A stretch of DNA of 44,589 nt from Oscillospiraceae bacterium (GTDB lineage Bacteria; Bacillota; Clostridia; Oscillospirales; CAG-272), in NCBI GenBank assembly GCA_015065135.1, contig SVQY01000017.1, positions 1-44,589 on the forward strand, read 5' to 3'. The translations under genes were made by a program, and so were the position numbers. Below are positions 40,566 through 44,589 of this stretch, one piece after another; the first letter of the stretch is position 1; the number at the start of each line of letters is the position of its first letter. The notes under the pieces are model-generated. The model saw only the letters and a list, made by a program, of their open reading frames with translations. It did not search any database and was not told the origin of the DNA.

Positions 40566-40675
40566 CTGTTCGTAAACTTAACCGGTAGTTGCATTTGATC
40601 ATAGGAGGCTATAGTACTCTCTATAATTTATATACTATTTTTGCGTGCTTGTCATCTCCGGAATTTTTCCATAGG

Positions 40676-40712
40676 AAAAGGTGCCATCTTATCTCAGATG
40701 GCACCTTTTTTT
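40676..40712. terminator. Intrinsic terminator after the GH31 gene
   Basis: AAAAGGTGCCATCT / AGATGGCACCTTTT, loop TATCTC, within the mobile unit. Confidence 0.92.
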
Positions 40713-40744
40713 ACTTTGTGTTAACTTGTTGTTTTAGGGCTTAG

Positions 40745-40766
40745 CTCCTTCAAATTTGAAAGAGCC
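40745..40766 (-). repeat. Right terminal inverted repeat of the transposon-like unit
   Basis: Read on the minus strand: GGCTCTTTCAAATTTG + AA + GGAG. Mate of 37284-37305. Confidence 0.85.
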
Positions 40767-40774
40767 GCCTGGCG
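40767..40774. repeat. Right 8-bp target-site duplication GCCTGGCG
   Basis: Exact copy of 37276-37283. It is followed by CGGAGC and seven T, the remaining half of the split terminator. Confidence 0.8.
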
Positions 40775-40792
40775 CGGAGCTTTTTTTGCTTT

Positions 40793-41092
40793 TTACAGTA
40801 CGGCTGCTTCTTCTTCGGCAACTTCCTCTGCGGCGGTGGCAAGCGCCTCCTCATAGGCGCGGATCACGGCTTCCTCCAGAGAGGCACGGAACTGGGCGTT
40901 GATGGGATGCACGATATCCCGATAGGTCTCATCCGGGTTTTTGCGGCTGGGCATAACGATGAAAAAGCGGTCACGTGCGTGGATCACCTTAATGTCGTGG
41001 ACGGCCAGCTGACTGTCAAAGGTGACGGAAACGACAGCCTTCATAGGGCCTTCATCAAACAATTTGCGAATTTTGATGTCTGTGATTTGCAT
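40793..41092 (-). CDS. spoVG: SpoVG-family regulator
   Basis: The 99-residue protein is SpoVG: MQITDIKIRKLFDEGPMKAVVSVTFDSQLAVHDIKVI, then FFIVMPSRKNPDETYRDIVHPINAQFRASLEEAVIRAYEEAL. It is a small nucleic-acid-binding regulator of cell division, sporulation and surface genes in Bacillota. ATG 41092 follows GGAGG by 9 bases; the longer ORF to 41221 would add an unrelated leader. An Ala/Glu-rich tail (ATAAEEVAEEEAAVL) extends beyond the usual core. Its natural terminator at the left is split by the transposon-like unit. Confidence 0.93.
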   Translation of the reverse strand: MQITDIKIRKLFDEGPMKAVVSVTFDSQLAVHDIKVIHARDRFFIVMPSRKNPDETYRDIVHPINAQFRASLEEAVIRAYEEALATAAEEVAEEEAAVL

Positions 41093-41259
41093 TTTCTTTT
41101 GCCTCCGTTGATATAATTTGATACACGGTTTGTTTTTACAGTTATAGTATAATTCTCCTTTGTGGCGGCTATTCAAACGCTTTGTGAGTTTTGTGTGAAA
41201 TTGTAACAGAAAAACAGACACGTTACGCCAAAATTGTTGATAATGTGGGGGGATTTGCT

Positions 41260-42651
41260 ATGTCTTTGCCAAATACCGAGGAGGGGGCATCCGGGATCGC
41301 GCGGCTGCTTTCAGGGAGAAAAAAGCTTTGGTTTATCGGGATCGGCGGTGTGCATATGGCAACGATGGCACGTTATGCAGCAGAAAAGGGATTTGTTGTG
41401 GCAGGCTCGGATCGTGTCGAGAGCGCACGTACCGCACGGCTGCAGGCGGTGGGGATCCCGGTATATTTCGGGCACGATGCCGCTCGCGTGGTGGGCTATG
41501 ATGCGGTGATCTATACATTGGCGCTTTCTAAGGATAATCCGGAATATAATGCTGCGCGACATTTGGGAGTGCCTCTTTTTTCCAGAGCGGATTTTCTTTC
41601 CTTTTTGATGCAAGATCACGCAAATCGCATTGGTATTGCCGGCAGTCACGGCAAAAGCACCGTGACCGCGATGCTGGCGCATATCCTGACGGCGGCGGGG
41701 CGTGCGCCTGCGGTATTCTGCGGCGCGCCGTTGCGCGGCGTGAGCGAGGAGCCTCGCGTGCAGGCGCGGGATGCGGTCTTTGAGGCGTGTGAGTACGGTG
41801 ACTCCTTTTTGCGTTTTTCTCCTACATTGGCGGTGCTGCTGAACGCGGATCACGATCATGTGGATTATTTTCCGACGCGTGAGACGCTGAAGCGATCCTT
41901 TTGTGCCTATGCCGCTTTGCCCGGGAAGACGGGAGTGGTGTTATGTAATGCCGAGGATATGCTGGCACTCTCGTGCGCACAGACAAGCGAGGCAAGACTG
42001 GTGACCTTTGGTGTGGATGACGGTGATTTTCGTGCACGTGTGCGGAATTTTAATGCCGGATGCGGTGTTTTCTCGCCCGTCCTTCCGCAGGGGAGGGAGC
42101 TGCCGGAGATCCGCTTGCGCGTACCCGGATGCCATAATATCAGTAATGCGGTGGCCGCGATAGCGGCGGCCGATCTGCTGGGTGTGGCGGGGGAAACGAT
42201 CTGTGCCGCGTTGTCTGCTTTTCCCGGTGTGGGCCGCAGGATGGAGTATCGCGGCACCTCGGGCGGTGCTCGTCTGTATGACGATTACGCGCACCATCCG
42301 CAAGAGATCGTGGCAACGCTGACGGCAGCACGGGAAATGGCGGGCAAGGGGCGACTGCTGGCTGTTTTTCAATCACATACTTATACGCGAACCAAAGCCT
42401 TTTTGGCGGAGATCTGTGCCGCGCTGCGTCTGGCCGATCGCGTGCTGATCGCACCGATCTACCCTGCGCGCGAGACGGATACACTTGGTATGAGTGCTGA
42501 TGTACTGGCGGTCGGTGTGGGGGAACGCGCCACGGCATGCCAAACACTTTCCGAGGTCGCTGCCGCGCTGACGGCAGAGCTGATGGCAGGGGATCTGGCG
42601 GTGGTAATGGGGGCTGGGGACGTGGATCGCATTTTCAGGGAAATTTTCTGA
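41260..42651 (+). CDS. murC: UDP-N-acetylmuramate--L-alanine ligase
   Basis: The 463-residue protein is a Mur ligase. It has the N-terminal Rossmann segment FIGIGGVHMATMARYAAEKG, the ATP loop GIAGSHGKSTVTAMLA, NADHDHVDYFP and the C-terminal DDYAHHPQEIVATLTAARE, diagnostic for MurC. It adds L-alanine to UDP-MurNAc in peptidoglycan synthesis. The usual GIGGxGMS here reads GIGGVHMATM and GTHGKT reads GSHGKS, small changes that leave the core intact. ATG 41260 has GGGGGGA upstream; the 23-residue extension to 41191 lies in the divergent spoVG region. The murC gene stands outside the mur/fts cluster. Confidence 0.92.
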   Translation: MSLPNTEEGASGIARLLSGRKKLWFIGIGGVHMATMARYAAEKGFVVAGSDRVESARTARLQAVGIPVYFGHDAARVVGYDAVIYTLALSKDNPEYNAARHLGVPLFSRADFLSFLMQDHANRIGIAGSHGKSTVTAMLAHILTAAGRAPAVFCGAPLRGVSEEPRVQARDAVFEACEYGDSFLRFSPTLAVLLNADHDHVDYFPTRETLKRSFCAYAALPGKTGVVLCNAEDMLALSCAQTSEARLVTFGVDDGDFRARVRNFNAGCGVFSPVLPQGRELPEIRLRVPGCHNISNAVAAIAAADLLGVAGETICAALSAFPGVGRRMEYRGTSGGARLYDDYAHHPQEIVATLTAAREMAGKGRLLAVFQSHTYTRTKAFLAEICAALRLADRVLIAPIYPARETDTLGMSADVLAVGVGERATACQTLSEVAAALTAELMAGDLAVVMGAGDVDRIFREIF

Positions 42652-42657
42652 AAGCAC

Positions 42658-42686
42658 TTTACAATGCGGCGAAAATCGGTTACAAT
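42658..42686 (+). promoter_or_regulatory. Promoter of the methyltransferase-hslO operon
   Basis: TTTACA, 17-bp spacer, TACAAT, 30 bases before the methyltransferase start. Confidence 0.7.
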
Positions 42687-42716
42687 AATAAGGATATAAA
42701 AAAGGGAGGTGCCGAT

Positions 42717-43478
42717 ATGAACAGCTATGATGCTCTGGCAAAGGTCTATGACCGTTTGAACGGTGAGGTGGATTACGCTGCCATTGCCGACTTTTATCAA
42801 AGTGTGTTTGTTGCGTACGGTATTTCTCCCGAATTGGTGCTGGATCTTGGTTGCGGTACCGGCAGCATGACGTTGGAGCTGGCCGACAGAGGCTACGATA
42901 TGATCGGTGTGGATGCCAGCGCCGATATGCTGGCGCGTGCCTATGAGCGGATGTGGAGCCTTGGCAGATCCGGCATTCTGTTTTTGGAGCAGGATATGCG
43001 CGATTTTGAGCTGTACGGTACCGTTGGCGCAGTGGTCAGCACCCTGGATTGCGTGAATTACCTGATCGAGGACGGTGACCTGGACAGATGCTTTTCCTTG
43101 GTACATAATTATCTCGATCCTGACGGGGTGTTTGTTTTCGATGTCAATACCCCCCACAAATTCAAGCATGTGTACGGAGATAATGCGTATATTCTCGAGG
43201 AAGAGGACGGCTCTGTATACTGCGGTTGGCAGAATGATTATGATGAGGAAAGCGGCCTTTGCCGATTTATTTTGTCGGTGTTCTCCAAAGAGCGGGATGG
43301 GCGCTATCTGCGCGCCGATGAGGAGCAGACCGAGCGTTGCTACAGCCGTGAGGAGCTGACGGCGGCACTGGAAAGAGCGGGCTTTGTTGATATTGCATTT
43401 TACGGTGATCTTGCGTGCGGCACACCCGGAGAGCAGACCGAGCGGTGGTATATTGCCGCCAGATGTAAAAAGAATTAA
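42717..43478 (+). CDS. Class I SAM-dependent methyltransferase
   Basis: The 253-residue protein has motif I LVLDLGCGTGSMTLELADRGYDMIGVDAS and a motif IV-like STLDCVNYLIE. Y..LA..YD at the start (MNSYDALAKVYDRLNGEVDY) and the C-terminal part are of the kind often annotated as small-molecule methyltransferase in Clostridia; the substrate is unknown. GGGAGGT precedes the start; the longer frame from 42537 is an overlap with murC. It is 12 bp upstream of hslO and probably cotranscribed. Confidence 0.88.
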   Translation: MNSYDALAKVYDRLNGEVDYAAIADFYQSVFVAYGISPELVLDLGCGTGSMTLELADRGYDMIGVDASADMLARAYERMWSLGRSGILFLEQDMRDFELYGTVGAVVSTLDCVNYLIEDGDLDRCFSLVHNYLDPDGVFVFDVNTPHKFKHVYGDNAYILEEEDGSVYCGWQNDYDEESGLCRFILSVFSKERDGRYLRADEEQTERCYSREELTAALERAGFVDIAFYGDLACGTPGEQTERWYIAARCKKN

Positions 43479-43490
43479 GAGGATAACGGT

Positions 43491-44378
43491 ATGAAAAAAT
43501 CGGTAATTTTAAGAGGTATGACAAGAGACGGCAGTGCCCGGATCCACGTGATCGATTCCAAGGCAATCGTGGATGAGGCGATCCGTATTCACGGGACGGC
43601 GCCTACCGCCACGGCGGCGCTCGGCAGATTGCTGACAGGCACCTCTCTCATGGGATGTATGCTGGGCGATAAGGAGGATACCCTCTCTCTTACTGTATCC
43701 GGTAGCGGCCCTTTGGGTAAAATGATCGCTGTTTCCGATTACATGGGTAATGTGCGCGGCTACGTACAAAACCCCCACGTAGATCTGCCCCTGAAGCCCA
43801 ACGGAAAGCTGGATGTTGGCGCGGCGGTAGGCCCCGGCACGCTGACGGTGATCAAGGATATGGGAGACGGTGAGCCCTACAATGGCACGGTACCGCTGGT
43901 CAGCGGCGAGATCGCCGAGGACATTACCTCTTACTATGCCACCAGCGAGCAGCTTCCTACACTACTGGCGCTGGGGGTGTTGGTGGATACCGATTGCACC
44001 TGCCGTACGGCGGGGGGTGTTATCGTGCAGCTGCTGCCCTTTGCCGATAATACGATCATCGATCAGCTGGAAAGAAACGCTGCTTCGCTGAGCAACGTAT
44101 CGATGCTCTTTGACCGCGGTCTTTCGCTGAAGGAGATCGCTGATATCGCCTTGGACGGTATTGAGTGGGATGTGTTTGACGAGCTGGATGTGGAGTACCG
44201 CTGCACCTGTCAGCGAGAGCGCATCGGCACCGCCATTCGCTCTCTTGGCGAAAAGGAGATCCGCCGGATGCTTGCAGAACAGGTGGCAGAGGGTAAGGCC
44301 GAGGAGCTGGAGGTCAATTGCCACTTCTGCGGCGCACAGTATCGCTTTGATAAGCAGGAGCTTTTGGATAAAAAATAA
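43491..44378 (+). CDS. hslO: Redox-regulated holdase chaperone Hsp33
   Basis: The 295-residue protein has the Hsp33 core ([51 protein letters not shown]) and the C-terminal zinc-redox switch: YRCTC (CxC) and [12 protein letters not shown] (CxxC). Oxidation of these Cys unfolds the switch and activates the chaperone, protecting proteins under oxidative heat stress. AGAGGATAACGGT precedes the start. It lies 12 bases after the methyltransferase gene. Confidence 0.95.
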   Translation: MKKSVILRGMTRDGSARIHVIDSKAIVDEAIRIHGTAPTATAALGRLLTGTSLMGCMLGDKEDTLSLTVSGSGPLGKMIAVSDYMGNVRGYVQNPHVDLPLKPNGKLDVGAAVGPGTLTVIKDMGDGEPYNGTVPLVSGEIAEDITSYYATSEQLPTLLALGVLVDTDCTCRTAGGVIVQLLPFADNTIIDQLERNAASLSNVSMLFDRGLSLKEIADIALDGIEWDVFDELDVEYRCTCQRERIGTAIRSLGEKEIRRMLAEQVAEGKAEELEVNCHFCGAQYRFDKQELLDKK

Positions 44379-44415
44379 GCCTCGAAATTTTTTTAAAAAA
44401 ATCTCGAAAAAGGTG

Positions 44416-44444
44416 TTGACAAGTAGAAACGCTTGTGCTATAAT
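44416..44444 (+). promoter_or_regulatory. Promoter of the tRNA genes (perfect consensus)
   Basis: TTGACA, 17-bp spacer, TATAAT, 43 bases before the tRNA-Asp. Confidence 0.9.
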
Positions 44445-44487
44445 AATCAAGTCGCTGGTGCGGAACACTGTGCCGGTGATGCTTCCT

Positions 44488-44564
44488 GGCCCGGTAGTTC
44501 AGTTGGTTAGAACGCTAGCCTGTCACGCTAGAGGTCGTGGGTTCGAGTCCCATCCGGGTCGCCA
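44488..44564 (+). tRNA. tRNA-Asp (GTC anticodon), CCA encoded
   Basis: Acceptor GGCCCGG pairs with CCGGGTC (one G-T). D-arm GTTC..., anticodon stem GCTAGCC/..CTAG with loop CTGTCAC and anticodon GTC, T-arm GTGGG-TTCGAGT-CCCAT, discriminator G, then CCA in the DNA. It is read from the strong promoter upstream. Confidence 0.96.
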
Positions 44565-44569
44565 GGAAT

Positions 44570-44589
44570 GCCTCTGTAGCTCAGTTGGT
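44570..44589 (+). tRNA. Partial tRNA at the window edge
   Basis: GCCTCTGTAGCTCAGTTGGT has the start of a tRNA: a seven-base acceptor arm, T-A at 8-9 and a canonical D-arm start GCTCAGTTGGT. The anticodon lies outside the window, so the amino acid is unknown. It belongs to a tRNA cluster with tRNA-Asp. Confidence 0.85.

Larger units (their letters stand above)
37284..40766. mobile_element. 3.48-kb ISL3-like transposon unit carrying AraC and GH31 genes
   Basis: The unit is bounded by 22-bp inverted repeats and an exact 8-bp target duplication (GCCTGGCG). Inside are, left to right: a terminator, debris of a DUF6809-like protein and of TnpV, an AraC regulator and a GH31 enzyme, each read as in their own entries, and a terminator. 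No transposase is present, so it would need one in trans. Joining the two flanks with one copy of the 8-bp repeat gives the stem GCTCCGCGC-CTG-GCGCGGAGC followed by seven T, which is a perfect terminator between yfcE-like and spoVG genes; this reconstruction supports a true insertion. The interior is richer in A+T, and the GH31 gene prefers GGA for glycine while neighbours prefer GGC/GGT, which suggests transfer from another genome. The ISL3 assignment is from repeat start and TSD length only. Confidence 0.8.

Noticed and set aside
41093-41221. Longer start of SpoVG
   Set aside because: The extra 43 residues are not part of the family and lie in the promoter region; GGAGG supports 41092.
42537-42716. 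Longer start of the methyltransferase
   Set aside because: The 60 extra residues overlap murC in another frame and are low-complexity Gly/Arg; GGGAGGT and a promoter support 42717.
44378-44415. Terminator after hslO
   Set aside because: The T-rich and A-rich segment has only an AT-rich pairing with no stable GC stem; a strong tRNA promoter follows directly.

Overview
The window looks like chromosomal DNA of a carbohydrate-degrading member of the Clostridia (Bacillota), probably a gut or rumen type. The reasons are the Shine-Dalgarno sites (AGGAGG type) before most genes, classical TTGACA/TATAAT promoters, many intrinsic terminators, a SpoVG homologue, a LytTR/DUF3021 pair, clostridial TnpV-type mobile-element debris and many glycoside hydrolases each paired with its own regulator. 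No 16S gene or species-level marker is present, so I do not name a genus.

Layout. 1-600: 3' end of a collagen-like surface protein. 646-2745: a GH78-type alpha-L-rhamnosidase. 2984-4387: an amidophosphoribosyltransferase-like protein whose glutaminase nucleophile is missing. 4624-8447: a leftward sugar operon of ROK kinase, SIS isomerase and a circularly permuted GH3 glucosidase broken by a one-base frameshift, with a divergent AraC regulator (8630-9382). 9431-11717: a DeoR regulator and a GH39-like glycosidase divergent from one overlapping promoter region. 11748-14005: DUF3021 and LytTR genes, then an exported endonuclease/exonuclease/phosphatase lipoprotein. 14116-16616: a metal-resistance operon (ArsR-type sensor, free HMA chaperone, P-type ATPase) with a clear operator. 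16684-23074: housekeeping and small genes (lipid kinase, exported metallo-beta-lactamase-fold protein, hpt, asparaginase, trpS, Dabb protein, a 32-residue Cys-rich membrane peptide). 23115-27964: AraC regulator and a divergent operon of AEC transporter, two sugar isomerase/epimerase-like TIM barrels and a Gfo/Idh/MocA dehydrogenase. 28121-31238: an ECF-like sigma factor overlapping a membrane-anchored leucine-rich-repeat protein that is probably its anti-sigma or sensor. 31341-32414: another Gfo/Idh/MocA oxidoreductase. 32687-37258: lepA-hemW-M24 peptidase-phosphoesterase operon. 37284-40766: a transposon-like unit carrying AraC and GH31 genes. 40793-44589: spoVG, murC, a methyltransferase, hslO and tRNA genes.

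The most notable discovery is the 37284-40766 unit. It has 22-bp imperfect terminal inverted repeats starting GGCTCTTTCAAATTTG, is flanked by an exact 8-bp direct repeat (GCCTGGCG), contains remnants of TnpV and a DUF6809-like protein but no intact transposase, and carries an AraC regulator plus a GH31 alpha-xylosidase/glucosidase. Removing the unit and one copy of the 8-bp repeat rebuilds a perfect rho-independent terminator between the phosphoesterase gene and spoVG. It therefore looks like a recent ISL3-like insertion that delivered a regulated glycosidase into a housekeeping locus.

Functionally the window combines uptake-linked plant-polysaccharide metabolism (GH78, GH3, GH39, GH31, ROK kinase, SIS isomerase, sugar dehydrogenases and isomerases) with local transcription factors, each next to its target and often with visible operator-like repeats. 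Protein functions are read from motifs and remembered family patterns; no database search was run.
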